A stretch of 64,000 nt of DNA, taken from Deltaproteobacteria bacterium (GTDB lineage Bacteria > Desulfobacterota > Syntrophobacteria > Syntrophobacterales > Syntrophobacteraceae). Made by a program: the position numbers and the translations under genes. Position 1 is the stretch's first letter, and each line of letters opens with the position of its first letter. The notes beneath the pieces are model-generated. The model did not search any database and was not told the origin of the DNA. It worked only from the letters and a program-made list of their open reading frames with translations. Below, piece after piece: positions 8,181 through 17,517 of this stretch. The DNA is taken from positions 1 to 64,000 of the forward strand of contig JAJXYD010000040.1 in NCBI GenBank assembly GCA_021780695.1, in the 5' to 3' direction.

Positions 8181-8424
8181 CCACAGTGTCCTTTCCGCAA
8201 ACAGAATTAAAACCCCCATAACCTGTTATCGAATTGCCCTACCGGCTCTCCTTATAGCATGATACGGCCCCGGAGGCACAGGGAGAGCAGATGGGCAAGA
8301 AAAGATTTCCCACGCGCGCTGGCTTTGGACAATCATGGCGCAATTATCTTTTTTATTGCCGCTTTGGGGCGGAGTTCGTATGATTAGGGCTCTAAACGGG
8401 GAGAAATCGGAGGCAACGCAAAGA

Positions 8425-8742
8425 ATGAAAAAGTGCCCCTTTTGCGCCGAACAAATTCAGGACGAGGCGATAAAGTGCAAGCACTGCGGCGAATTTCTCG
8501 TCGCCGGTGTGCAGCGTTTTACAGAAGAGAAGACCCGTTGGTATTTCGCCATACCTTTTATCGTTGTGGCGATTTTGACCGTGGGACCTTTTGCGTTGCC
8601 CCTTGTCTGGTTTCGCCCTCGAACGACTCAGGGCTGGAAGATCGCCATCACCCTGGGAACCCTTGTTGTGAGCTGGCTTACTTATATCGCGCTAAAGGAG
8701 GCCCTAAGCACGCTGGGGCAATATTGCCATATGCTTAAATGA
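8425..8742 (+). CDS. Small zinc-ribbon membrane protein
   Basis: A 105-residue protein. Residues 1-25 form a zinc ribbon with two CxxC knuckles (CPFC and CKHC), a common module in bacterial membrane or regulatory proteins. Two hydrophobic segments follow (about 45-65 and 75-95). ATG 8425 is chosen because the zinc ribbon starts immediately after it and CGGAGG lies 11 bases upstream; a longer in-frame start at 8335 would add residues with no domain. Function is unknown. It does not share a strand with the flanking genes, so it is probably monocistronic. Confidence 0.6.
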   Translation: MKKCPFCAEQIQDEAIKCKHCGEFLVAGVQRFTEEKTRWYFAIPFIVVAILTVGPFALPLVWFRPRTTQGWKIAITLGTLVVSWLTYIALKEALSTLGQYCHMLK

Positions 8743-8861
8743 GTTGGAGAAGGCGGGAAAAGGGGGGCAGTCCCTCTTTAGGGCGCAAACAGACAACCTC
8801 CCCGGCGAACAGTTCGGCTTTGGCAAACACAAAGCTCGCCCGGAAAAAGCGTTGGGTGGAA

Positions 8862-8891
8862 AGGGGCCGGAGTTTTTTTGCCCCAGCCCCT
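8862..8891 (-). terminator. Likely terminator of the first cold-shock gene
   Basis: On the minus strand AGGGGCTGGGG pairs with CTCCGGCCCCT (11 pairs including G-U) around an A-rich loop, 25 bases after the stop codon of the cold-shock gene. Only three T follow, so it is moderate rather than strong. Confidence 0.4.
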
Positions 8892-8916
8892 TGTTCGTGC
8901 GGTGCCGATGGGGCTC

Positions 8917-9120
8917 TTAGAGCTTTCTAACCTTTACCGCCGCCGGACCCTTGGCGCCCTGCTCAATTTCGAAACTAACGCGATCGCCTTCAGCCAGACT
9001 CTTGAAACCCTCGCCCTCTATAGCGCTGTGATGAACGAAGACGTCCTTGCCGCCGCCTTCCACCGTGATAAATCCAAAACCCTTCTGATCGTTGAACCAC
9101 TTTACGGTACCTTGAGGCAT
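8917..9120 (-). CDS. Cold-shock domain protein 1
   Basis: A 67-residue single cold-shock-domain protein of the CspA family. It is a small OB-fold that binds single-stranded RNA and DNA and melts structured mRNA. The RNP-1 and RNP-2 motifs are visible as KGFGFITV and DVFVHHSAI. It is nearly identical in plan to the second cold-shock protein at 9789-9989, suggesting a local duplication. A good sigma-70-like promoter and a roughly 70-base leader lie upstream (9196-9224). The purine-rich GGAAGGATTT ribosome site is shared with the second copy. Confidence 0.95.
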   Translation of the reverse strand: MPQGTVKWFNDQKGFGFITVEGGGKDVFVHHSAIEGEGFKSLAEGDRVSFEIEQGAKGPAAVKVRKL

Positions 9121-9476
9121 AACTTTTCAAATCCTTCCGCTTAAATCGTTTAAATTTCTCCGCAGGCAAACTCTAGCTTTGCACGCTCCAGGACTTTAAT
9201 ATCAAATTTTAAAGGACGCAACAAAAGAAAGGGGCTTTTAGAGAATAAAATTCTTTTTATTGTCTAAAAACGAGTAAAAGACCCCCTGGCCGAGATGGTC
9301 GTGAGGGGGTAAAAAGCTTGTTCCTTCCTTTGTAAATAAGGAAATCCGGGCCTAAAGAGGCCGGTTCCGCAGACTATAGCCGTGAAGTAAATTTCAAGGG
9401 GAGCGCCAATTCCACGAGAGCAGAAAAAAATCTGAACAGGACCGGGATGAGTTTGCGCGGGAGAAAATGGACCGCA
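9121..9476 (-). promoter_or_regulatory. Cold-shock gene leader, promoter and upstream terminator region
   Basis: This gene-free stretch contains, on the minus strand, a candidate promoter (TTGTTG at 9219-9224, 17-base spacer, TATTAA at 9196-9201) that would give a ~70-base leader for the cold-shock gene ending at 8917. Upstream of it lies the terminator at 9281-9311 and an AT-rich dyad AATAAAATTCTTTTTATT near 9245-9262. Nothing gene-like is seen at 9312-9476. Confidence 0.5.
9281..9311 (-). terminator. Terminator of the 60-residue conserved protein gene
   Basis: On the minus strand ACCCCC pairs with GGGGGT and the inner GACC pairs with GGCC, followed by TCTTTTACTCGTTTTT. It sits between the gene at 9477-9659 and the promoter of the downstream cold-shock gene, so it separates two transcription units. 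Confidence 0.6.
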
Positions 9477-9659
9477 TCATCGTTTGATGTATGCGTTAAG
9501 ACCTATGGTAACCGGTTTGCCGTTCACCTCGGCCGAAGTGACCGTATTTCCGTGCGTGCTTGCCACCACCAGGGTCTTGCCCGACGAAGACGGCGTGGGT
9601 TCTTCCAAATCTATTTCAATATAGAGCTTGTTGTTTTTTATTTCCACGGCCATAGCCAT
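9477..9659 (-). CDS. Conserved 60-residue protein of unknown function
   Basis: A 60-residue acidic protein beginning MAMAVEIKNNKLYIEIDLEE, with a central SSSGKTLVVASTHGN segment and no membrane segment. Composition and beta-prone alternation suggest a small globular fold. Start 9659 is supported by GGGAG about eight bases upstream; a second in-frame ATG at 9653 is possible. I have a general memory of similar small proteins in other anaerobes but no function for them. It sits between two cold-shock genes on the same strand and is followed by its own terminator, so it is probably a separate unit. Confidence 0.6.
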   Translation of the reverse strand: MAMAVEIKNNKLYIEIDLEEPTPSSSGKTLVVASTHGNTVTSAEVNGKPVTIGLNAYIKR

Positions 9660-9788
9660 ACGAGATACTCCCAAAATGCAGTGATAAATTGTCCCGAGTG
9701 AAATCAAGACCCACCTGGGCCTGGGTCAAAAACACAGGGCCTGGGACCCAGTCTTCAGCCCTGAATTTTTGTTAAGACCCGTTTGGGG

Positions 9789-9989
9789 CTAAAGCTTATT
9801 TACCCTGACCGCGGAGGGACCTTTTGCACCCTGTTCAATTTCAAAACTGACAACGTCACCTTCGGCCAGGCTCTTAAAACCCTGGCCTTCAATGCCGCTA
9901 TGGTGAACGAAAACATCCTTGCCGCCTTCAACCGAGATAAATCCGTACCCTTTTTGGTCGTTGAACCACTTCACCGTACCTTGTGCCAT
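9789..9989 (-). CDS. Cold-shock domain protein 2
   Basis: A 66-residue CspA-family protein, the paralogue of the one at 8917-9120. Both share [10 protein letters not shown](F/Y)GFI, DVFVHHS, EG(E/Q)GFKSLAEGD and [11 protein letters not shown]. The start ATG at 9989 follows the same GGAAGGATTTAAA-type ribosome site used by the first copy. The two are separated by an unrelated small gene with a terminator, so they are probably expressed independently. The function as an RNA chaperone follows from the family. Confidence 0.95.
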   Translation of the reverse strand: MAQGTVKWFNDQKGYGFISVEGGKDVFVHHSGIEGQGFKSLAEGDVVSFEIEQGAKGPSAVRVNKL

Positions 9990-10174
9990 GATCTTTAAAT
10001 CCTTCCCTGTTAAATTTATTGTTACGCGTTGTAAACTCAAATAGGACAAGGATGCAAGGAAATAAAAGAAGTCGTTGCACCATTTCTGTTGGGACTCGGA
10101 TAATTGGGAGGGTAGAAATATTTGAGGAGGAGGCGATTGGCCTTGCCTGAGCCCGCCACCGGCGGCCCTGGGCT

Positions 10175-11734
10175 TCAAAGCGAAGATTTTCCATGCCTTG
10201 CCTTCTTAAAGAGAAGAGCCACGGGGATGCATGAGAGGGCAAGATAGGCGAGCATTCTCCAGTTATCAAGAAATGCGCACACGGTGCTTTGGGCAACAAG
10301 GGTGCGATAGATTCCCAGGTAGGCTTTTTCCCGGGCGCCGGCAGGGTATCCTCTAAAACAAATCAGTTGCGTAATCTTTCCAAGGGTCTGCTGGAAGGCG
10401 CTCGTATAGGGAGTAAAGTGCGAGACCATGGCAGCCTGGTGGAGCTGGGCGTTTCTTGATAGAAAGGTGGTCAAAACCGCGATGCCCACGCTTCCCCCCA
10501 TACCGCGCATAAGGTTGTAGAGGCCGGTAGCGGTCCCGATCATCTCATTTGGCAGGGTGGAGACCGTTAAGGTGGTGAAGATCACAAAAACCGTTCCCAC
10601 GGCAAATCCCATCAGCATGTTTGGCCAGACGACGCTAAAGATCGAAATTTGCAAATCGATGCGGCTAAGAAAAAAAAGAGCGGTTGCCAGAAGGGTAAAA
10701 CCGCCCACGAGCACAATACGGCCGTCGATTTTTTTTAGATAGCGGCCTGCGAGGGTTACCGAAATAAGTGCGCCGATGCCCCGCGGGGTGATCGCAAGGC
10801 CGGTATTTAGGGCTGTGTAGCCCATGAGATCTTCTAAAAAAAGCGGCAGCATCACCAGGGTGCCGTAGAGAATAAAGCCGTAGACGATAGCCAGAACAAA
10901 GCCCACGGCAAAGTTGCGATCCGTAAGAACCCTCAGTTCCACTATCGGAGCCCGGCAGCTCAACTCTCTTATAACAAACCCGACAAGACAGACGGCCGAA
11001 CCAATTGCGGCAAGCCACACCCAGTTTGCGGCAAACCAGTCCGCCCGCTCACCTCTGTCAAGCATCACCTGGAGCGCGGACAGGCCTACGGCCATGAGAG
11101 CAAAGCCGATGTAGTCGACCGCTTTGGGGATCCTACCGCGCATATGGGGCGGGTCTTGGATAAAAAGCCTTGTGAGCAGTATGGCGAAAATGCAAACGGG
11201 CAGATTTATGTAGAAAACCCAGCGCCACGAGTAGCTGTCGGTAATCCATCCGCCCATGGTCGGCCCGATTACCGGGGCCACGATAACGCCCAGGGCGTAG
11301 ATCGCCATGGCTTCGCCTCTTTTTTCCTGGGGAAAACTTTCGAGAAGAACGGCCTGGGAGATCGGCAGCAGCGCCCCGCCGCTTGCCCCCTGGATTACAC
11401 GGGCGATTATGAGCATGCTCAGGTTTACGGCCGCCCCGCTCAAAAAAGAGGCAAAAGTGAAAATGACCATGCTGATAATAAGGAAGCGCTTGCGGCCCAG
11501 AACCTGAGAGAGCCAGCCCGAAATGGGCAATATGATGGCGTTTGCCACCAGGTAGCTTGTGAGCACCCAGGTGGCCTCGTCAACACTCGAGGAAAGACTG
11601 CCGGCGATGTAGGGCAGAGCTACATTTGCCACCGATGTATCCAGTGCGACCATAAAAGTGGGCAGAATCATCGCGGCGGCAATCAGCCAGGGATTGATTT
11701 CCGGGCGCCAGGTAAGATTAGCCGAGTCGGTCAT
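10175..11734 (-). CDS. DHA2-family (EmrB/QacA-type) 14-TM drug efflux transporter
   Basis: A 519-residue major facilitator of the 14-spanner DHA2 group. Motif C-like [15 protein letters not shown] and the DHA2 signature [15 protein letters not shown] in TM1 are visible, as are [14 protein letters not shown] and [22 protein letters not shown]. The family exports hydrophobic drugs or bile salts using the proton gradient. EmrB proteins usually work with a membrane-fusion partner (EmrA/HlyD type), but none is adjacent. The neighbouring O-methyltransferase is on the same strand 72 bases upstream and may share its transcript. The start is ATG 11734. Confidence 0.9.
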   Translation of the reverse strand: MTDSANLTWRPEINPWLIAAAMILPTFMVALDTSVANVALPYIAGSLSSSVDEATWVLTSYLVANAIILPISGWLSQVLGRKRFLIISMVIFTFASFLSGAAVNLSMLIIARVIQGASGGALLPISQAVLLESFPQEKRGEAMAIYALGVIVAPVIGPTMGGWITDSYSWRWVFYINLPVCIFAILLTRLFIQDPPHMRGRIPKAVDYIGFALMAVGLSALQVMLDRGERADWFAANWVWLAAIGSAVCLVGFVIRELSCRAPIVELRVLTDRNFAVGFVLAIVYGFILYGTLVMLPLFLEDLMGYTALNTGLAITPRGIGALISVTLAGRYLKKIDGRIVLVGGFTLLATALFFLSRIDLQISIFSVVWPNMLMGFAVGTVFVIFTTLTVSTLPNEMIGTATGLYNLMRGMGGSVGIAVLTTFLSRNAQLHQAAMVSHFTPYTSAFQQTLGKITQLICFRGYPAGAREKAYLGIYRTLVAQSTVCAFLDNWRMLAYLALSCIPVALLFKKARHGKSSL

Positions 11735-11806
11735 GAAAAAAAATTCCGAAGTGAAAGCGGTAGAGCACCACCGTAAAGTATGTCGAATCCCAAAGAAGCC
11801 GCGGGA

Positions 11807-12508
11807 TCACACGGCTTTTTTCCTTATGAGGTAGATGCCGTCGCGGAGGGAAAGAAAGAGTCTTTCAGCCCCGGGGTCCCTATTTACCACTTCATTGAAC
11901 GCGGCAACCGCGCGGCTGTCATCATCTTCGGGATGAAAAATCTTGCCGTACCACAGCACGTTGTCGGCAATCACCAGGCCGCCGGTTCGAAGGATTCTCA
12001 TGGCCTGCCTGTAGTAGGCCCCATATTCGCGCTTGTCGCCATCTATAAAAACCAGGTCCGTTTCCCCTTCGGGAAGCGAGGCAAGAATTTCGAGCGCCTC
12101 GCCGTTGCGAATGGTTATTTTTGCGCCCACGGGGCTGCGGTCGAAAAAATCCCGGGCGATTTGAGCAAAACGCGGGTTTTTCTCGATGGTTACTACCTGT
12201 GCGTCCGCGCCCGAAGCTTCGGCCATGGCAAGGGCCGAGTAGCCGGTGAAGGTACCGATGTCGACAATCCGGCGTGCTCCCAAAAGTTCTACGATGAAAT
12301 AGAGAAAACGGCCCTCGACCCGTCCGGTGAGCATACTGGGGTAGGCAGTCGAGGTAAGGGAGAAGCGCTCTATTTCCTCGAGCAGTTCGGACATGGGCGA
12401 GGTGTGGTTTTTAGCGTACTCTTCGGCCTCGCGGGCAACGACGTCCATAAAACAGTAGATACCCGGGGAGGGCCGCGGCTGTTTTTTCACATCTTCGGGC
12501 CTATCCAT
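11807..12508 (-). CDS. Class I SAM-dependent O-methyltransferase (caffeoyl-CoA type)
   Basis: A 233-residue member of the Methyltransf_3 family, whose members methylate catechol-like hydroxyls with S-adenosylmethionine and a divalent cation. The SAM-binding loop IVDIGTFTGYSALAMAEA, the acidic VVTIEKNP segment, DLVFIDGDKREYGAYY and ADNVLWYGKI are visible and match the family. AAAGGAG lies eight bases before the ATG. It precedes the DHA2 exporter on the same strand, which might link methylation with export of an aromatic compound, but that is inference. Confidence 0.9.
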   Translation of the reverse strand: MDRPEDVKKQPRPSPGIYCFMDVVAREAEEYAKNHTSPMSELLEEIERFSLTSTAYPSMLTGRVEGRFLYFIVELLGARRIVDIGTFTGYSALAMAEASGADAQVVTIEKNPRFAQIARDFFDRSPVGAKITIRNGEALEILASLPEGETDLVFIDGDKREYGAYYRQAMRILRTGGLVIADNVLWYGKIFHPEDDDSRAVAAFNEVVNRDPGAERLFLSLRDGIYLIRKKAV

Positions 12509-12690
12509 AGTGTCTCCTTTTCTCTCAATCTACAATGTTTTGAGTCGGTTTATAAGTATTTTCGCCCCAAGGCCAAGTAAGGGCACTCCGCTATCATATC
12601 TTGGAACAGCCGGGAGAACTCAATTTTTTTGGCGGGCCGTTTCTCCTCCATGGTAAGATCGGACCAAATCTTTAGAACGGAGGCGAGACC

Positions 12691-13770
12691 ATGGGACCGG
12701 TAGTTGCGATAACGATGGGAGACCCCTGCGGGGTGGGGCCGGAGGTGATCGTTAAGGCTTTCGATTCTCCGGGGTTTTCAAACGATTGTCTTCCCCTGGT
12801 GTTGGGAGACAGGCTCGCTTTGGAACGGGCGATCGGGCTCCTTGGCTCTTCGGCAAGGGTTGTGCCGGTTTTGCAACCTCAAAGGGGTCTTCGCTCCTTT
12901 TTGGCAAATGCGGTTTCCCCCGGAAGCGGGGAAATCCCCCTCTGGATGGGGCCTTTTGGCAAAGAGGGCGCGCCCCTTCTTACGGCCTCGGACATCGAGT
13001 TTGCAAATCCGAGTCCCGCGGCATGCGCGGCGGTGGTTGCCTGGATACGCAGTGCGGCAATGCTTGCGAGCCGGGGGGACATCGACGCCGTATGCACTTG
13101 TCCGATAAACAAGGAGCAGCTTCACCGGCAGGGTTTTGCCTTTCCCGGGCACACCGAATTTTTACAGGAACTAACGGGAGCCAAATCCGTAGTGATGATG
13201 CTTGCCGGACCGGTGCTAAGGGTAGCTCTGGCAACGATTCACGTGCCTTTGGCCGAGGTTTCGGGGCTAATCACCGCCGAGCTTCTCCGCGAGGTCCTGT
13301 GCGTTTGCGCCGAGTCGGTGAGGCGCGACTTCGCCCTTAAGACGCCCCGGATTGGGGTTTGCGGTCTAAATCCCCACTGCGGGGAAGCCGGCAAGTTTGG
13401 CAAGGAGGAACTCGAAACGATCCGGCCGGTTATCGAGGAGTTTGAAGCCGGCCGTCACTTTGGCGGTAAGTTTGGTCCGCGAATAAGCGGGCCCTGGCCT
13501 GCCGATACGGTCTTTAACCGCGCCATGTCGGGGGAATTCGACGCGATTTTGGCCCTCTACCACGACCAGGGACTGATTCCGGTAAAACTGGCCCATTTTA
13601 ACCAAGCCGTAAACGTCAGCCTCGGGCTTCCGATCGTGCGCACTTCCGTCGATCATGGGACGGCCTACGACATTGCGGGAAAAGGAGCCGCAGATCCCGG
13701 AAGCCTCCTCTGCGCGGTGGCGCTTGCGGCCTCCATTGCGGTCAACAGGCGCCGGGAGCCTGCCGCATAA
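12691..13770 (+). CDS. pdxA: 4-hydroxythreonine-4-phosphate dehydrogenase
   Basis: PdxA oxidises 4-phosphohydroxy-L-threonine with NAD(P)+ in the DXP-dependent pyridoxal phosphate pathway. The 359 residues are close to the usual 330-340. The metal-binding histidines are visible in GHTEF near residue 152, in LNPHCGE and in YHDQGLIPVK. The opening ITMGDPCGVGPEV and the C-terminal HGTAYDIAGKGAADP are family signatures. GGAGG lies shortly before the ATG. No other pyridoxine genes are adjacent. It is divergent from the O-methyltransferase gene. Confidence 0.95.
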   Translation: MGPVVAITMGDPCGVGPEVIVKAFDSPGFSNDCLPLVLGDRLALERAIGLLGSSARVVPVLQPQRGLRSFLANAVSPGSGEIPLWMGPFGKEGAPLLTASDIEFANPSPAACAAVVAWIRSAAMLASRGDIDAVCTCPINKEQLHRQGFAFPGHTEFLQELTGAKSVVMMLAGPVLRVALATIHVPLAEVSGLITAELLREVLCVCAESVRRDFALKTPRIGVCGLNPHCGEAGKFGKEELETIRPVIEEFEAGRHFGGKFGPRISGPWPADTVFNRAMSGEFDAILALYHDQGLIPVKLAHFNQAVNVSLGLPIVRTSVDHGTAYDIAGKGAADPGSLLCAVALAASIAVNRRREPAA

Positions 13771-14011
13771 TTTATCTACGGCGCGGCTTCTAAAGTAATC
13801 GAAGTCAGTTCCCGGCGGTTTCGGAAAGGTAGTTCAAGTTTCTTTCGTGTTGAGCGAATTCTTATGTCGACTAAATTGCCGCTCTTGACGTCTTGGTATT
13901 TCAAATAAGCAAATCTGTATTTCGAATAGCGCTTTTTTTGCGATCTGGTGATCCCGGCTCCGGGCTCTTGTGCGCAGTCCGGGCTTTAAGATCACCCGGA
14001 GGAGGATAGAG

Positions 14012-14788
14012 TTGGCGAATCGTAGGGGGGCCGTGGGAGTTGGGGTTGCATTGCTTGTCATTGGGCTTGCGGGTCTTGGACTCGTAAAAATCGGGGTGCT
14101 TTGTCCAATGGGGGCTGTGGCGCCCCCCCGGGGAGACACCCTTGGAGGGGTGGATGTCGCTCAGGCGATAAAGCAACCCGAGGAGATGCTCAAATCTTCT
14201 GCAAGCGGGTCCGCCGAGGCCGCCGGGCAGTCTTTGCCCCAAAGCGGGGGCGTTCAAAAGAGTGAGCCTCTACATGAGCCTCTTGCCTCTCATCCAAACG
14301 GTGCGAACCCTTATGAGAAAAGCTTTAAAAAACCGGCCAGGACTCAAGCGCACTTTGTCCGATCGGGCATTGCGCGACAGAGGCCCCAATTAAACGCTCA
14401 TCGCAGATATGTTCCGCCAAAAGCAGGGGCAAATCATCTGGTTGCCAGGCGAGTTTACGTTTCTCCGCCTCGGCCCGTTGTGATCAGGTTTAACTACGAT
14501 CCGGCGAGGTGCCGTCCTTTCGATGTGGCCCGCCTGCACCTGGGCGACAGGGTAAGAATCAGCGTTGTGAGGGTCGGGCAGGTCAATCGCCGGGTCTATT
14601 TTACCTTTTCCGGAAACCTTAATTCCCGCCGGGGCGCAAGACTTACCTTAAAGACCATGTATTCTTTCGAGCGTCCGGTGTATTACCGCGGCGCTACGGG
14701 GTATTATGTCGTACGGATTCGAATTTATCCGGCCAACCGGTGGCGGATTAGTCCAAGGAGTTTAATCTCATGCGGATGTTTCTCATAA
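14012..14788 (+). CDS. Unknown membrane-anchored protein with TTG start
   Basis: This 258-residue protein starts at TTG 14012, chosen because GGAGGAGG lies six bases upstream. One hydrophobic segment near the N terminus (VALLVIGLAGLGLVKIGVL) is followed by a Pro/Ser/Lys-rich linker and an Arg-rich beta-type C-terminal domain (about 150-258) with FNYDPARCRPFD and VYFTFSGNL. It was probably made to sit outside the inner membrane. I do not recognise the family. The next gene starts 18 bases before this stop codon, indicating coupling. Confidence 0.6.
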   Translation: MANRRGAVGVGVALLVIGLAGLGLVKIGVLCPMGAVAPPRGDTLGGVDVAQAIKQPEEMLKSSASGSAEAAGQSLPQSGGVQKSEPLHEPLASHPNGANPYEKSFKKPARTQAHFVRSGIARQRPQLNAHRRYVPPKAGANHLVARRVYVSPPRPVVIRFNYDPARCRPFDVARLHLGDRVRISVVRVGQVNRRVYFTFSGNLNSRRGARLTLKTMYSFERPVYYRGATGYYVVRIRIYPANRWRISPRSLISCGCFS

Positions 14789-15018
14789 TTTCCTTTGCCT
14801 GCGTCTCCGTGGCGGGGCTTTGCCTCATAACCTACGGCCTTCTGGCCGGAGCCCGTCGTGAAGTGGACTCGCAGGATTGCGAAAAACTCCCGATTGGTTT
14901 TTCCGATTCCCCCAAGGAGGCCTTGGAGATTTTCGATCTCAACATGGGACATGAAGGCCTTATGCACCGGGATAAGGAGCGTTTCCATCCCCGCAGGCAC
15001 CGGCCCGAGCGCCTTTAA
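14770..15018 (+). CDS. Small single-TM protein coupled to the previous gene
   Basis: An 82-residue protein with one N-terminal membrane helix (MFLIISFACVSVAGLCLITYGLLAG) and a charged cytoplasmic or periplasmic tail ending in RRHRPERL. AAGGAG lies eight bases upstream of the ATG and is embedded in the end of the preceding frame. This and the 18-base overlap support translational coupling and common function with the 258-residue protein. Family and role are unknown. Confidence 0.55.
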   Translation: MRMFLIISFACVSVAGLCLITYGLLAGARREVDSQDCEKLPIGFSDSPKEALEIFDLNMGHEGLMHRDKERFHPRRHRPERL

Positions 15019-15284
15019 AAAGAGTGTAGAGGCAAAGCCCTCATTTGAGGATGGATAACCCATTATAATCCATGGGCATGGCATTTTTCTTGCTTATATT
15101 TCTCCCGGCCCAGCCCCTTTACCGTCCCTCCCCCGGCCTTCCAGCGGGAGCAGTCGAGGGGGACTCTTTCCCTTTGGGATAAGGGTCGGGCTGGAGTAGA
15201 ACCGTAGGAATTAGTGGACAGCAGTGTAGGAAAATACCTTCAGCCGGGAGGTATTCCGAGATCCAGCCACAGGGAGCCTTGGCT

Positions 15285-17447
15285 ATGATAAAAAGATCCT
15301 TTCTTGTTTTACCTGTCTTTGCGGCCGCCCTTTTGACATGCCTTACGACCGGACCGGCATGTTTTGCCGCAAGCGAGGGGAGCGCAAATCAAAACAACAG
15401 GGTGGTTCTGACCGGAGAAGTAAGTTCGAAGGCAAGACCTGAGTTCGACCAGGGGCCTACGCAGCCGGCCACGCAGATGAGCGGAATGATCCTTCTTTTG
15501 AAAATGGACCCTCAAAAGCAGGAACAACTCGACCAGCTCATTGCCGAGCAGCAGGACAGTTCCTCCGCAAACTATCATAAATGGCTGACTCCGGCCGAAT
15601 TTGGCCGCAGGTTTGGCCGGAGTTCCGCGGACATAGCCGTGGTTAAGAGCTGGCTGACCTCCCAGGGGCTTAAAGTTGACTCGGTCTCAAACAGCTGCAC
15701 GATGATAAATTTTTCCGGCACCGCGGCCGCCATCGATCGCGCCTTCCAGGCCCACATGCATGACTACCTGGTAAACGGGCGGCTCCATCACGCCAATTCC
15801 GTGGCTCCTTCGATCCCCGGCGATATCGCGGATTTGGTGACCGGCCCCGCTTCCCTTAGCGATTTTCGCCGAAAGCCCGCCCACAGCCCGGCCCGGCCGT
15901 TGGCGACAGGCGCAGCCAAGCCGGCCTACACCTCGGGAGGGAGCTACTCTCTTTCCCCGGGCGACTTCGCCGCCATCTACGACGTCAATAAAATCTACAA
16001 CAGTCTGGGCTATACCGGCAAAGGGGTAACAATCGCCGTAACGGGTCAGGCCCCGGCGGACAGCGCGATGTGGAAAGAGTTTCGCACAACCTTCGGACTG
16101 CCCTCCAATACGGTAAATGTCATAGTGGCGGGAAGTAAAACCCCTTACGACGACGGAAACGGAGACCAGGAAGAAAGCGACCTCGATGTCGAATGGGCCG
16201 GAGCGGTTGCGCCCGGGGCCACCATAGACTTTGTGACGGCATCGGTGGATGCGGGCGGAGTCGATACGGCCAACGAATACGTTGTCGACAACGATCTTGC
16301 TCCCATACTTGCATGCAGCTACGATTCCTGCGAGCTGAGCATGGGCAGTTCCAACCCGTATACGACTTTATGGGAACAGGCGGCTTCCGAGGGCATAACG
16401 GTCTTTGTGGCCTCAGGCGACAACGGGGCCTACGATTGCACCGACAATCAGGGCAATCCGATAGAAGGGGTAAACGGCATGGCCTCCTCGCCCTACGATG
16501 TGGCTGTGGGTGGAACGTCTTTGAGCGATTCCTCTCAGTACTGGAGTTCGACCAACAGCTCTACGGACGTTTCGGCTTTGAGTTCGATTCCCGAAATTCC
16601 CGAAGTCGCGTGGAACGACTTTGTCATAAGCGGCTACACGAATCTGGAGGCCTCGGGCGGAGGGGCTTCGAGCTACTATTCCAAACCCTCCTGGCAGGTG
16701 TGCACGGGGGTTCCAAGCGATAGCCGGCGCGACCTGCCCGACATCTCCCTTAACTCCGACCCTGACGGCGTGGGATATCTGGTCTACACCTGCGACGATG
16801 ACTCTTCGGCATGCGCAACGAACTCCTACGGGCAGTATATTTTCGGCGGGACTTCCTGCGCGACGCCTGCTTTTGCGGGTATCATGGCCTTGATCGTACA
16901 AAGTCTTGACGGCAAGTGGCAGGGAAACGCCAACACGACCTTCTATCAGCTCGGTCAGGCCCAATACGACTCCTCCAGCGCAACCACAAAAATTTTTAAC
17001 GACATTACCTCGGGTACAAACGGCTTTGTCGGAAACGGTTACAATCTTCCCGGGTATTCCTGCACGATAGGCTATGACCAGGTTACCGGGCTTGGCTCGG
17101 TAGACGCAACAAACCTTCTTCTGGCCTATCAGCAGGCCACGGGCTTGTGGGCCGGAGCAGTAGATCTTGGAAACGGCTGGAAATATCTGAGCTGGTTTGG
17201 CTACTTCAATACCAGCGCTTCCCCCTGGATCTATCACAATTCCCTGGGCTGGCTCTATCCCATGGGAACCTCTCCGGACAATATCTGGTTTTGGGACGCT
17301 CGGACCAACTCCTTTCTTTGGACCAGCCAGACGGAATTTCCCTACTTGTACAGCACCAGTTACGGCGCCTGGCTCTACTACCAGGAATGGAGTTCCAATC
17401 CGTGTTATTTCTATAACACTGGAACGAAGAGCTGGGTAACCGATTGA
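15285..17447 (+). CDS. Secreted S53-family (sedolisin/kumamolisin) serine peptidase
   Basis: A 720-residue exported endopeptidase. It has a signal peptide (LVLPVFAAALLTCLTTGPACFA), a pro-kumamolisin activation domain (about 35-190) and an S53 catalytic domain (about 215-610). Family catalytic residues are visible: Glu and Asp in QEESDLDVEW near residue 295 and the serine in GGTSCATPAFAG near residue 523. Enzymes of this family are acid-active and self-process. A distinct Trp/Tyr-rich domain (last ~95 residues) is shared with the next gene. Start ATG 15285 has AGGGAG eight bases upstream; the in-frame TTG at 15279 would leave too short a spacing. Confidence 0.92.
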   Translation: MIKRSFLVLPVFAAALLTCLTTGPACFAASEGSANQNNRVVLTGEVSSKARPEFDQGPTQPATQMSGMILLLKMDPQKQEQLDQLIAEQQDSSSANYHKWLTPAEFGRRFGRSSADIAVVKSWLTSQGLKVDSVSNSCTMINFSGTAAAIDRAFQAHMHDYLVNGRLHHANSVAPSIPGDIADLVTGPASLSDFRRKPAHSPARPLATGAAKPAYTSGGSYSLSPGDFAAIYDVNKIYNSLGYTGKGVTIAVTGQAPADSAMWKEFRTTFGLPSNTVNVIVAGSKTPYDDGNGDQEESDLDVEWAGAVAPGATIDFVTASVDAGGVDTANEYVVDNDLAPILACSYDSCELSMGSSNPYTTLWEQAASEGITVFVASGDNGAYDCTDNQGNPIEGVNGMASSPYDVAVGGTSLSDSSQYWSSTNSSTDVSALSSIPEIPEVAWNDFVISGYTNLEASGGGASSYYSKPSWQVCTGVPSDSRRDLPDISLNSDPDGVGYLVYTCDDDSSACATNSYGQYIFGGTSCATPAFAGIMALIVQSLDGKWQGNANTTFYQLGQAQYDSSSATTKIFNDITSGTNGFVGNGYNLPGYSCTIGYDQVTGLGSVDATNLLLAYQQATGLWAGAVDLGNGWKYLSWFGYFNTSASPWIYHNSLGWLYPMGTSPDNIWFWDARTNSFLWTSQTEFPYLYSTSYGAWLYYQEWSSNPCYFYNTGTKSWVTD

Positions 17448-17457
17448 GAATTTTCCC

Positions 17458-17517
17458 GGCTTTGTCAAAGGAGCCCCGAGTGCCCGCGAGTTTGCCGGGG
17501 GCTCCTTTGGCAAAGCC
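17458..17517 (+). terminator. Very long hairpin after the S53 peptidase gene
   Basis: GGCTTTG plus CAAAGGAGCCCC (17458-17477, with one unpaired base) is complementary to GGGGCTCCTTTG plus CAAAGCC (17498-17517), giving a roughly 20-bp stem 11 bases after the stop. No U-run follows. It may terminate transcription or protect the 3' end of the peptidase mRNA. Confidence 0.55.
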
